Source of the DNA: Ustulina deusta | Taxonomy: Eukaryota > Ascomycota > Sordariomycetes > Xylariales > Xylariaceae | Reading direction: 5' to 3' | Assembly: GCA_023159155.1 (NCBI GenBank) | Contig: JAJNNX010000013.1 | Span: 124,001-188,000, forward strand | Length of the DNA: 64,000 nucleotides | In this document: one piece after another, positions 50,407 to 61,348 of the stretch | How the letters are laid out: each line of letters opens with the position of its first letter | Position numbering within the stretch: position 1 is the first letter of the stretch | Notes under the pieces: model-generated | The model's database searches: none | Told to the model about the DNA's origin: nothing | Seen by the model: only the letters and a program-made list of their open reading frames with translations | Position numbers and translations under genes: made by a program

Positions 50407-52184
50407 TGTTGATATTGCTGGGCCCTGTCGGGAAGGTCTCGACAATCCCGGGTGAGTGAAATGCTCTTTCGAGGAGGTAGCGGTACTCCAGAGAGGGAAA
50501 ACTCTGGGACCTGGTGGCTACTTGCTTCAGGGGTGCTTCTTTAGATGTTTCGGATAGTAATTAAGTGCCCCCTGCAATCAGATCCGTGCTGAGTCAGGCC
50601 TCCGAATCCTATTATACACTACAAGACGAGACAAGAACAGAGCTGTCTGCGATGGCCCAGGAGGTGTGAGCGCACTATGTAGCTTTGCCTATGCCGAGCA
50701 TGGCCTGCCTGTATGACGTGAAATAAACAAAGCAGCACAAACACTCGAGGACCCCGGGCGTGTGTTGGGTTACCTAACGGATGCGGGCACGTTTCGGTCT
50801 CCACTGGGTGAACGGCAGGGCAGGAGGGGGTCTCGCGGTTTTCTTGGCTGCACTCGAGCTACCGTCGTGGATCCAGCTAGGGCAGAGACCCAGTGTATCC
50901 AGCCAGTCGATGATGTCGGTAGTATACACTAGATCAAGCTGCGGGTGATGATTCGATTCGCGAAAGATAGCACCTGAGCTATGAGTGGTGCTCTGAGCTG
51001 TGAAGTACTAGAGAAAGATATCAACAGCAATTTTTGTCGATAGCCGATCGAGAGCGGAAAAGCTACAAATAGCACTTATTAGGCAGGCAGGCAGGACAGC
51101 GACGGGCGAAGGCAGCATGTGGAATGCGGAGTGCGGAATGTGGAATATCGTCAGGGTGCAGGGCCGAGTAAGTTGAAGCAGCAACCAGCTATGATAACAA
51201 AGACAAAAATCTCAGCTGTCATTCCGGACTCCGGCTCGAGTTTTTTATGATAGATACTCGACAACCCTCAGCAAATATACAACAAATATTGAAGAGACAA
51301 ATAGTGCGCCCAGCCTCTTCAATCCAACCAAGTGTCGTGGCTGGTCCAGAACCGGGCCACTAAAGTGTTCGAAACGGCTGGCTCTGGGGGCGTTGTCGTC
51401 ACACCATCTCCACATAGGTACCTAGGTAGGTAGTATACTACTGCCTAGGCAGGTACCACCAAACCAAAAAAAAGCCTGGTTTGTTCCATCTTATCTGGAA
51501 GATTAGTGGTCTACCTAAATACCAGTACACTGGGTAACTAAGCAACAGCGCTCAAGTAGTGCCATCTTCTCTTCAATAAGAAGAAAGAAAGAAAGAAAAA
51601 CTACTTGGCATTTTCAAATACGAATGCTACTGTCAACGTGTCCATCGTTGACAGCCTGGACTTCTACGAAGTGGGTAATAAGGTAAACACTAAAACATTA
51701 CTGGTACAGTATAATATAGCAGCGCGTGGCGAAGTCTCAAAGCATACGCGTTCTCATAATACAGTTAATGCTAATATACATATCTCATACAGCTTGAAAT
51801 CTATCGAGTGTAGCATGCTGTTATCCAGTATGTAATATAATCAACGAGTCAAGCGACGACATGTCATCCTTAAGTAATCAACTTAGGGCAAGACTGGGAT
51901 TTTTTTGATCTTCTCGCTAGAATACCTCCAAGACTTGTACTTAGGCTTGTATATTCAACGGTGATGTGATAATGTGAGCCTTAGCAGCGGTACTACTAGA
52001 CTATGTAGTCTCCCAAACAATACTATCCGCTTAATCTAAAGATTCTCTCTTTGGGACAGTTCAGTATTCGCACCTCAAGTCTTCAAACAACGTATGTTCA
52101 TTTGGCCTGCACTCTGGGTTTCGGTATCGAAGCTTGATAGCACATCCATGATGTCCGCCGCAAATTATTCTATTCGCTAGCATC
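50407..52184. other. Upstream spacer of the coiled-coil gene
   Basis: The 1.8-kb region lies between the coiled-coil gene's start and the eIF6 stop; both genes are on the minus strand. No gene is seen. It holds an imperfect 41-bp palindrome, GGCAGGCAGGCAGG near 51083-51096 and an AGAAAG microsatellite near 51580-51600. Confidence 0.55.
51417..51457. repeat. Imperfect 41-bp palindrome with GGTACC ends
   Basis: The centre GTAGTATACTAC (51430-51441) is a perfect 12-bp dyad. Outward, arms CCTAGGTAGG and CTGCCTAGGCAGG pair imperfectly, and GGTACC closes both ends (51417-51422 and 51452-51457). It looks like a compound of the spacer AGGTACCT motif. Confidence 0.7.
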
Positions 52185-53312
52185 TTAATAGAAACTCTCG
52201 ACCATAGTATCTTTCAGGTTGGTTTTAATGTTGCCCGGTGCCGCGCCCTCACCTAGGCGGAAGACACTCTCGATAACACTGAGCTCGGTTGCTGTTGTAT
52301 CGAGGCCCGTAACGGCGAGCCAATCATTGACTACCATGCCAGCACCCACCACGTTGCTTCCACGGTTTACGCTGCCGGCGACGAGGGGCACTTGTAGGAG
52401 CGAGGACAGCTCATCCTGATCCTGGATGCTGGTCTTGGGATGGACGAGGCCACCGCGATTACTTAGAGACATATAGCTACCAACAAGCACGTTATCGGCG
52501 ACGGTCTGGCGGAAAACCTCGACGCCCAGCACGTCGGCGACGATTTCCTCGGTCTCGCGCTCTAAGTCGGGATGGACCAGCGCGATATGGTCGTTTGCCA
52601 CGATAACGTTGCCTAACGCTGATAGTCGCTCCTCGATTCGTTGGATCCGGATCTCGTCTGGTAAGGAATTCCGCAGATGCTGTAGCTCTTGATCTGTTGT
52701 TGATGTGGGCACGAGAAGGCCTTTGCGGTTACTGCACAGCGTCGGACAACAGAAGCGTCAGTTGGTGATTTCCACTTGTAAATGTGTGCCGCCGTTGCGA
52801 AAAGACTCGATATGGCGTTCTGTAGAGCAGGGGTGCCAGGGGTCAGATTGCTTACCCAGCTGTCAATCGCCCGATGATGCGCGTTCCTGCGATTGTCGTC
52901 CGGCAGATAGGAATCACATCTTGTAATTCGGCCTCGAAAACACTGGTCGAGCAGAGAATCAGTCTCGTGCGTATGCATGTGTTATGTGTGTCTGTCGCGC
53001 GACCCCCCTCTCCAGCTTCCAGCTTCCGCTGGCACATGCCCACTTCTGAACTTGTGCACCTCTGCATTTCCGCTGCCCTCGAAGCCCGAACGCCAAAACA
53101 TACCTGTAGAAGTTCTCACTTGCGCCGACGGCAGTGAGGGCGTATGAATTAGTGAGTGTAGCGAAGACGCCAACCCTACAAAAATGCGGAATCGCATCGT
53201 CAGCCATCGCGGGGTCCCTCCTTGTGTTCTTTGCTTCCTCATTCGACAGGACCGCTTTAGCGGGGTACTCTACTCACTCGTTGGAGTTCTCGAACTGTGC
53301 GCGCACTGCCAT
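52185..53312 (-). CDS. TIF6: Ribosome anti-association factor eIF6
   Basis: eIF6 binds pre-60S and 60S subunits, is needed for their nuclear maturation and export, and blocks premature joining with 40S. Four exons (53312-53278, 53175-53104, 52942-52856, 52731-52185) encode 246 residues, essentially the length of yeast Tif6. The joins give [31 protein letters not shown] and [13 protein letters not shown], all invariant in the family. The five-fold pseudo-symmetric pentein fold is reflected in repeated blocks such as [35 protein letters not shown] and [21 protein letters not shown]. Introns are 102, 161 and 124 nt with GTGAGT, GTATGT and GTAAGC donors. A TGACTCA heptamer lies 338 bp upstream (53650). 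The tail after residue 225 is short and ends ESFY. Confidence 0.96.
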
Positions 53313-54079
53313 AATGCTGTCTGAACTTGGCTACTGGACGGGGAAAGATGTAGAATGGTGAAAGAGGGAGTTACGACGACTGCCTTGGGTTATCTGGGGA
53401 TTGCTCGGGAATCGTGGGTGTAGTGTTCGTGTTGTGTTCGTTGAATTGACTTGCTGTTGAGTGAAAGTGTGGAGGGAAGTGGGATTATTGTACGTGTGCA
53501 GTGGTCTGTCTGTCGAGTGGATACAAGGTACCGTCTACTGTCAGGACCCCTCAAAGCGTTGATGTGTCACTAACCAGCCCTGTATCTGTCGCATTTCTCA
53601 GCTTATGTGCAGTACTCCAGGAATGCGTGCTCCAATTAGCTCTTTCCGATGACTCAGTTTCTCTTGCTTTGCCACACAACATGGCTAGGGTTCTGGCTAG
53701 AGTTGTTTTCGACCTCTTATTATGATTCATTTCTCATCACCAGAGGCTGTGTGGCTGTGACTCTTTTATGCTATCCACTTGCTGCTTCTCGGTATTCTCC
53801 GAATCTAGACTAGACAGAATAGCATCATAGTGACAAGTTGGGAAATGTTGCCAATGTATTCACGATCAATATGACTCCTGATCGAACGTGCTGAGGGATG
53901 TTTTTCTTGCCAGTTTCAGACTCCCAATGCTGTCCATCGTCGACCTACAATCCTCGAAGTTTCAACAGCCTATTGAATCAATATCAAATATGCTGTACAC
54001 AATAGTAATATGCTGATTCGTTCCTAAGTGCAACTATAGAGGCCAGTACCTAGCCTTAGCCTCGGGAAACCTTACAATG
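53313..54079. other. eIF6 promoter and 3' region of the DOC-like gene
   Basis: No gene is recognised. A TGACTCA Gcn4/Cpc1-type heptamer is at 53650-53656. The rest is unremarkable sequence between two minus-strand genes. Confidence 0.55.
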
Positions 54080-55687
54080 TCACCGTAGCTCAACTGATGG
54101 GAAGAATCTAGGCCCTGCAAACCCCTTAGCAACAATCGCCTGGATGTCGATATTGGGGTGTGAGCCACTGCGTGGATTCCACATCTTTAACAATATAAAT
54201 CTTCCCGAGATTGGTGGGTCGAAGCGGATCGTACACTTGCTCTTGTGCGGCTCAATGTAGAAACGTGCATTCGGAGTCATGAGTTCACCACCAACTGCAC
54301 GAACTGCCTCCTGCGTTGCGACCTGTACTGCTTCTGCTGCCTCTGCCAGCGCCGTGCTAGATCGATTTCGTCGCCGTCTTGACCTGTAATCTGTTCCGCT
54401 AATCGAGAAGTCGTCTGGCCCATCATCATCACTACTATCACTCTCAAACGGTAGTGACCCAATTCGATTAGGTGTCCGCCTGTTGAGCCTTACATTGATA
54501 TCATCTGCCTCATCGTCGCTACACTCAGTTGTAACCTGGAAAGGTGGTGGAGAAACATTGAACTCGGACGGTATCTGAGCAATAGCCACTTCGTTATCCT
54601 CATCGTCCAGCCCTATGTTGTACAATCTCCTCGCTCGCACCTGCGCTCGGGTCATTGTACTCCCATCCTCATTGTGCCTGATTGAAACAATAGGGTTTAG
54701 AGGCTGCATCTCTCGCTCAGTACGCCGAGACGAGCTTCTAGCTGGGGAGTATTGGATCTGGTATTGGGCTGTCCTATTTAGGAGGTGGTCAGAAGTCATC
54801 GAGACAAATACCATTCCCGCTTGAACTCTAGAGGTGTGAACATTAGCATGAGAGGCTAGGAAGTGGCCAAGGTTAACATACGGAGAAGTAAAGTTCGACC
54901 TAGGAGCCTTAATTACCAGTTCCTTCAGCGTGAATACGGTGGCGCCCTGATGTCTCAATATAATATTACACCTCGGCCCTTCAGTGCAGTAGACAGTGTG
55001 GTCGTTTTTGAGGATATTTTCAGCGGCGTATTTGGTCGTGGTCTCCTCTGAATAAATTCCCCCATCACAGCTGACTAGTTCCATTGTCAGCTGACCCGGC
55101 TGAACCTGACCGTATTTTCCGTATTGGAATCCACGAAAATTGGAACACAGCCGGTCTGAATCCACTTTACGCCTCTTTCGCCGATTCTCCTCGGGAGGGT
55201 CGTGTTGTTGAGAGGTACGCGAAGAGAAAAGGTCGGGGAGGGCCGGTGAAATGCTTTGTGAATGGTCCAGTAGTGCTCGTAACCGAGAAACTCCATCCTC
55301 TCGAAAACGTTGAGAATGCTCCTCGTCAAAAGCAGGATGCCAGAGGCTGCTGGCTCTTCGCTCAAACTCAAGGCGATGCGTCGTTTCTGAGTCTAATGGT
55401 ATGTTGTAGTCCCACCGACCCATGTCGTCGAACGCATCTTCATTATCATCGCTCCAAGGCACCACTAACTCGTAATATCTGCTCGAAGACAGATCGGATG
55501 GCCGTGTTCGAGTCGATGCACTGGCATTATTCGTGGTGGGCGTGGCGGATGGCCGTCGGGTGCCCAAAGAGCGCAGCGGCGGGAGAATCGGAGCTGAGGG
55601 AGGTATGTTTTCCCGTGGCGAGGTATTCGAAGACCGCAGATCTCTAGAGAGCGCACGTCGCGCCTCGGAATTGTCATCGGAGGACAT
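54080..55687 (-). CDS. Protein with a split DOC/discoidin-like domain
   Basis: I do not know a gene name. Two exons are proposed, 55687-54883 and 54828-54080, with a 54-nt intron (GTATGT donor, GCTAAT branch, CTCTAG acceptor) that is in frame and stopless. Spliced length is 517 residues; unspliced is 535. The first 180 residues are Ser/Pro-rich and end in a nuclear-signal-like RRKRRKV (170-175). Then comes QPGQLTMELVSCDGG, AENILKNDHTVYC and CNIILRHQGATVFTLKELVIKAP, the front half of a jelly-roll domain. An acidic, Arg-rich insert of about 170 residues follows, and then ARFYIEPHKSKCTIRFDPPISGRFILLKMWNP, which looks like the back half. The jelly-roll reading (APC10/DOC or F5/8C type) is from pattern only. 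DOC domains often sit in ubiquitin ligases, so a ligase link is speculative. Confidence 0.8.
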   Translation of the reverse strand: MSSDDNSEARRALSRDLRSSNTSPRENIPPSAPILPPLRSLGTRRPSATPTTNNASASTRTRPSDLSSSRYYELVVPWSDDNEDAFDDMGRWDYNIPLDSETTHRLEFERRASSLWHPAFDEEHSQRFREDGVSRLRALLDHSQSISPALPDLFSSRTSQQHDPPEENRRKRRKVDSDRLCSNFRGFQYGKYGQVQPGQLTMELVSCDGGIYSEETTTKYAAENILKNDHTVYCTEGPRCNIILRHQGATVFTLKELVIKAPRSNFTSPYVNLGHFLASHANVHTSRVQAGMVFVSMTSDHLLNRTAQYQIQYSPARSSSRRTEREMQPLNPIVSIRHNEDGSTMTRAQVRARRLYNIGLDDEDNEVAIAQIPSEFNVSPPPFQVTTECSDDEADDINVRLNRRTPNRIGSLPFESDSSDDDGPDDFSISGTDYRSRRRRNRSSTALAEAAEAVQVATQEAVRAVGGELMTPNARFYIEPHKSKCTIRFDPPISGRFILLKMWNPRSGSHPNIDIQAIVAKGFAGPRFFPSVELR

Positions 55688-58185
55688 GGCGTTGTGGGGG
55701 AAAGCCTTGGTGGCGCAAGTAAAGTGCTTCAGAACCTGTTCTGGACGACGGGAATGTGATTATTCTACGGCGCGGTACAACTACCCGGAAAGACTGATAT
55801 CGGCGGCTTGGGCGTGGTTGTCAAGGAAATAGCAGATGATCCCGTTGGCGGCGCGGTAGATGGACGGAAGAAAATAAGCTCTCAGAGCGATTACCGGACT
55901 TTTCGATGATTAATACTGGGGGAATAACAAAGTTTAATACCCACGTCAGCCCTGGAAATCTCACCATGAGGAAACAAAGAGCGGTGGCCTTTGTCGAGAG
56001 CACCTAACGGACGCGAACACACCATATAGGCACGTAGTCTGTCTGAAATACGATTCAAAAAGCAAGATACGCTGGATTCAAGGCCGACAAGAAGTATATG
56101 TAGGTAGTTTTAGCGAAGCGGGCGGTACAAAATCTACAGATGCTTCTAGTGAGAAAGAACGATTCGGATATGATCACCCGGGAGCGAGGTGTGCAATGCA
56201 GTATAGCCAGCGAGGTGATACTGTGGAATGGTTAGAATCAGATGGGGGTTTGAATTATCTGCTGGTGAAAGGGAGCGGGCAGTGAATAGTAAGGTGGGTA
56301 GAGAACAGCACTGAGGGAAGTGTCGTGTTGACTTCCAAGGTTAAGACAAGGAACCAATTATAGGCGGGGTTGCTTCCGGACCAGCAGAGGAAGGAAGAGG
56401 AAGAATTGTTATCATGTTACATGATACAGCCAAAGAATGCCCTAAGACGGTGCCCCAGAAGCGAAGAAATAGGCTACGGGGACGCTGGATTCCAGGGGTC
56501 CTCCCATGTACCACTTAAACAGCGCTGTGGTTATCTACCTATTACGCCGTACCCGAAGGGACCAGGTGGACCCCGGTTTTTAATAGGTTGGAACTCACGT
56601 TTTACCTATTCAGTCGCTTTATTCAATAGTTCGGAATTCTGTTACATATATTTTACTTCACTATACCCGACCTTACCTAAAGGGCAAGAGCATCGGTGAC
56701 TACATACCTATAAGTAATAATATATAACAAAATTACTCTGTATAACTGTTGCTCTACTTATAATTGCAGCTCTTATTTTCAAAGTATAATATTGGAATAT
56801 TTTCTTTTTATTCTAACTACCTAGTACAGCTAGTAAGTACAAAAAACTGCAACACTTATGGACTACCTTATCTACCGGTAGGTATGTAGTAGATATCTTG
56901 CCTATACACAGGCCCCTCCCTTAAAGGTAGAGTACCTCGCTAGACAGGTGCTGTGGGTAGTATACGCAGTCTACGTGTACATCGGTAGGTGCACACTGCA
57001 CACACAGACAAGGTACCTACTTTACCATGTTATATGTCAATAGCCATAGGGGAGAGGATACTACCGGTAGCTAAGCAGTAGTAAGAGACATATTTCATTA
57101 CAGTACTTACACTAATACCTAGGACAAGTGCCTGAGCAAGCTAGTAATACCTATACTACATGTACATATATAGGTACCTGCATAAGGTACCTATAAACAC
57201 TATAAATCATTATTAGGTACCTCTCTGAGTGAGTACCTTAGGAAGCTATGTGTCAGGAATGCAACTTGAAACCTCGGACTAATTCCGCATTAGAAACACA
57301 TTTAGATTACCGGTTTATCAGGAAAATCTCTGAGCACAACTATCTCGTATACCTACCTACTAGTAAGTAGAAATGGGGAAGTTGCTCAGTATAACAAGGT
57401 CTTTGTAGTATACAAGTACCTACCTTACATATAGGTACTGTACAAATGCACCAGCCCGCCCAATGATGTCGTAGTTGCGTGGTCATCAATACCTAAAAGG
57501 TCTGGCACCCCATACACTCACTCACTACCTGGGTACTTACCTACACATCAATATCCTGGCAAGGTACTTATTAGTACTCAGTTGTTTTAGGTAAGGCACC
57601 TAAGGCATTAGCTAGGTACATAATTGGTGGTTTGCCTCACGCTACCTACCTGCTATACACTACAGATACGCGTACCAATGCCTCTAAGTACTAAGTAGGT
57701 AGGTAAGGGACAAGGATAAGGCTCCAGCTCTCACACAACACCATCTCACCATCATCAGCATCATCATCGTCACCTTTGGACCAAACCCGTGTCCCAAACG
57801 CAAACGCAAACGCAGTCGCAAAACCCTCGAAATTGCAGCCTCGGCTAGGATGGTGTGCGAGTCCGTTGACTGATTGCCAACGAACACCCACACCATTCCA
57901 AGCTTCCCTCAAGTTTCCTCCTGTAATTGAAGGTCTCAGTCTACTGGAGCTGTACTGGAGCTCCCGTCACTCATTCTTCTCATCCATCCCGCAACAGCGA
58001 GTGAGCGTACGTCTACCTCGCTCTCACGGTCTCAATACAACGCTGGGTTGCATTTGCCGTCACCGAATCTACTTTCATTCGGCGGACTCTTGTCCTAAAT
58101 TTGACTGCTCAGTCTTCGTCCAGGCTCTTTGTTCCACCTGCAGTCGAATCTCAGTTTCAGTCCTTGTCTTCTATTCTATGCAAAG
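55688..58185. other. 2.5-kb divergent spacer, DOC-like gene / AOS1
   Basis: No gene is supported; the 109-codon frame at 56370 has no ATG and matches nothing. The middle is AT-rich (about 56590-56860) and passes into the densest block of AGGTACCT motifs in the window. Pyrimidine-rich sequence at 58060-58180 is likely the AOS1 leader. Confidence 0.6.
56840..57720. repeat. Dense cluster of AGGT/ACCT palindromic motifs
   Basis: Variants of GTAGGTACCTAC, TACCGGTA and ACCTACCT recur every few tens of bases. Four GGTACC hexamers occur between 57012 and 57221 alone. The elements are not in a regular tandem array. Confidence 0.7.
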
Positions 58186-59843
58186 ATGGAGGACGCCCAT
58201 GACGTAGCAGCCCTCTCTGCTATTTCTACAAGTGAGGAGCAACCTCCACAGGCGCAGAGCCAACCGAGCCTGCTTGCTGTACCTTCAGGACCGACTGCTC
58301 CAAATGCAAGCACGAGCACGTCTGAGTCTGTTCAAGATCCAGCGGCCATAGACGCTCCCTCCACCATCCCGTTCCCCAACCAGGTCGGTAATTTCATCCC
58401 ACAAGCTCAAGATGATCTACTCGCCCTCTTCGGTCACGCCGCCAATGGCAATGGAGTCCCTCCCTTGGGCATGATGATGCCTGTTAACCCACCATTACCA
58501 GCGCTTAGCGCCTCGCAAGCGCCGCAACCTACGAATGGTCACGCAATGAGTGCAGGTATGGTAATCTATATGTTTTCTCTCAATTAACTTTGCTAACTCA
58601 CATCTCAGATGAGATTGCTCTTTATGATCGCCAGATCCGACTTTGGGGTATGCAGGCACAGCAGAAAATCCAAGCAGCCAACATACTTCTCATTTCCATG
58701 AAGGCTCTAGCTAACGAGATTGCCAAGAACCTGGTCCTCGCTGGTATCGGGTCTCTAACCATTGTCGATGATCAGATCGTCACAGAAGCTGATCTAGGAG
58801 CTCAATTCTTTCTCTCCCAGGAGAATGTCGGGCAAAATCGCGCCGAGGCTGCCGCCGTTCAGGTGCAAAAGTTGAATCCCCGTGTCAAGGTCTTTCCCGA
58901 CTCTGGTAATATTATGACAAAAGGAGCATCCTATTTCGCTGCTTTTGATGTTGTTATAGCCATTGACCTAAATCCCACCCGTCTTGCATTCATCAACACT
59001 GCCACTCGCCTTCACAACCGTCAATTCTATGCTGCCGGTGTGCATGGTCTCTACGGTTACATCTTCTGCGATTTGATAGAGCATGATTACGTCTTGAAGC
59101 GCGATAAAGGGAATGTAGTCACTGCTGTTGGTCCAGAGTCACGTTTTCGGAGTGTAATCGAGGTACAAACACAGAAAGAAAGCGCGAAGACCATTGAAAT
59201 GGTAACAAAACGAGACCTTTACTCGACATGGGAGCTTGTCTCAGAGACAAGCTTACTTCCTGAAGAGTATACGAGATCAAAACGTCGCCTCAAGGCCATC
59301 ACGCCTGCTCTCTCCTGTCTACGCGCCTTGTGGCGATTCCAAACAGAGCATAAACGGGAGCCTATCCATAACAAGCAAGACCTGGAATGGTTCACCAGAT
59401 GCGCTACACATAACCACACCCTCCTCTCCTTACCACCTGAGACCCTCCGCTCCGAGTTTCTTCGCAGCTTCCTGCAAAACATCAACAGCGAAATCGTGCC
59501 AGTGACTGCAATCCTCGGGGGGCAGTTAGCCCAAGACGTTATCAACGTCCTGGGCCAAAACCAGCAACCTATCCAGAACATGGTGATCTTCGACGGTAAT
59601 AAGATGGAGGCAAACATGTACCCCCTGCATCCCGAGGGCAACCTTGGCCGCTCCCAACTCTCCGTCGGCAATTCGCTGCCTATTGGACAGATCCCTATGG
59701 ATATGGCACAGAACCCAGCAGACTTGTTGCAGATGATGCCCATAGGACTAGCGAATTCTACGATTCCACTAAACACCATGGAGGACGAGTATGTGAAGTC
59801 GTCGGCCCCAGTCAATAATGAAATTGACGCGGGTTATAAGTAG
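58186..59843 (+). CDS. AOS1: SUMO E1 subunit Aos1 (ThiF/Uba-like)
   Basis: Aos1 pairs with Uba2 to activate SUMO by adenylation. Two exons (58186-58555, 58609-59843) flank a 53-nt intron with a GTATGG donor, GCTAAC branch and CTCAG acceptor; the product has 534 residues. The first 123 residues are Pro/Ala/Ser-rich and disordered-looking, longer than in yeast. From D124, DEIALYDRQIRLWG is the E1 signature. The nucleotide-binding segment reads ILLISMKALANEIAKNLVLAGIGSLTIVDD, followed by DLGAQFFL and GQNRAEAAAVQVQKLNPRV. The C-terminal half has SEIVPVTAILGGQLAQDVINVLG and MVIFDGNK, typical for Aos1. The usual glycine-rich loop is reduced (SMKALANE), a change also common in fungal Aos1. No catalytic cysteine is expected in this subunit. 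The C-terminal tail (from about 450) is extra and Met/Pro-rich. Confidence 0.93.
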
Positions 59844-61348
59844 ATAAAGAGGATGTCAGCATTTTCTAGCACGAGACTGGAAGAACACCATTCTCTTACT
59901 AGGGAAATCTCAGTATGTCAAGAAGAAAAAATCAGATGCACACGCATAGAAACACATACTGCTACATATGTGTTTCCCTTTTTCACTTGACCCCAGACTT
60001 GGCGCGCTAGAGAGGGATTCATCATTTCTCAATTGTCAGTCGGCCAGTCAGCGTAGGGAAGCCACAAGACCCTTGCTCTCTCCCCTCGGAAGCATGCGCA
60101 TGCAACCCCATATCTTCGGAGTTAGTCCCGATCACATGAAAACGGAGTTAGACCCCCTCTGCTTCGTCCTACCTTCGGAAGTCTTGTCCGTTCGTCTGCA
60201 TAGGTCCGGGAAGCATTACCCCGGGCGTTGACTTGGCGTCGGTGTAGCTAAGTCAACGCCTTGGGAGGGGGGAATATTGGATCTTTGTGATTATAGATTC
60301 GCTTTGCCTCGCTGCGTCTCTTTTCTTTCCTTGATTTTGGCTATCCACTCCTCCCCATCCCTCACGACGAGGACAATGATGAGAGATTCGGTGGGCAAGG
60401 GACACGTTGAAAGGAAGGCGGAGACGGAAGGCTTGTGTACACTAGAAAAATCTCGGGGATATACCAAAAGAATAAATGGACAGGGACGACGTAGATCCCG
60501 TTGCGTTAATTGGCACTCTATTGTACCTTTTTAATTATGTGACTCGGAGTCTGGATACAACGTCTAGCACACGACGTACGATTTGCAGGAAACGGAACAA
60601 CATCTTCATCTCGACTTGAACTTACAGATACTGACATGAAGCCCAGGACAACTGCACGGACGCCTTGCGCCAAGAAGCTCTGCATATCACAAAAAACAAC
60701 TTAAAACATGTGTTACAAATGCGAAAATCTGTATTATATCCCTACTGGTTCAAGAATATAGTCCAGTCAAGCCGGCTTATTGACCACGTATGTTGCGGCA
60801 CCCTTGCGACGCTCGATCGATATCGGTCCGCTCACATCTTCTCAGCACGTTCAACATCGCCCACCCATCAGTACCTGATGACGACGGCAATCTGCCACGA
60901 CGTCTTCAGGCTACGAGAGGGAGAAAGGCCGATGTGAAAAAAATGCAAGTACTTTATCCCCCTCCCAATCGTTCTGATCTGGCAACTGCCAGTCAATTTG
61001 AAAAGAGAAAAACCCCCTCCTCGCAAGAAACAAATATACAGGTTGTGGTATGCTACCGAAGAACGCCGTGGGTCTATGCATACAAAGATTCCTCGTTCCT
61101 TTTTTGTGTGTCCTGGGCCCGTTTCGTTTGTTGGTTTTTGTTTGCTACCAACTTGGCCAGACTCATATGCAGCGCTATGCTAATCGTGAGAGAGGGAGAG
61201 GGAGAAGGGGAAAACAACAAATGATGATTAGAAGCGTGTACGTGTAAACTAATTTTGGGAAAAGTACAGAGTCTCGGAGGAAAGATATCTACTGTGTGAT
61301 TGTCGTGTCGGATGCTCCAGAGTGAGAACATATTAGGACATAGCATGG
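59844..61348. other. 3' regions of convergent AOS1 and last gene, with hairpin
   Basis: No gene is recognised; short frames lack ATG or any familiar pattern. The notable element is a 14-bp hairpin at 60224-60260. Pyrimidine- and purine-rich tracts are near 60300-60360 and 61190-61215. Confidence 0.6.
60224..60260. repeat. Inverted repeat, 14-bp stem with 9-nt loop
   Basis: GGCGTTGACTTGGC pairs with GCTAAGTCAACGCC across a GTCGGTGTA loop; only one pair is non-Watson-Crick (a G-T wobble in RNA). It lies about 380 bp after the AOS1 stop codon and could be a structured 3' UTR element, a terminator-region hairpin or a relic of an inverted repeat. Confidence 0.75.

Noticed and set aside
56590..56860. 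AT-rich block as possible RIP-mutated transposon
   Set aside because: No remnant of transposase, reverse transcriptase or terminal repeats was visible, and AT content alone is not enough.
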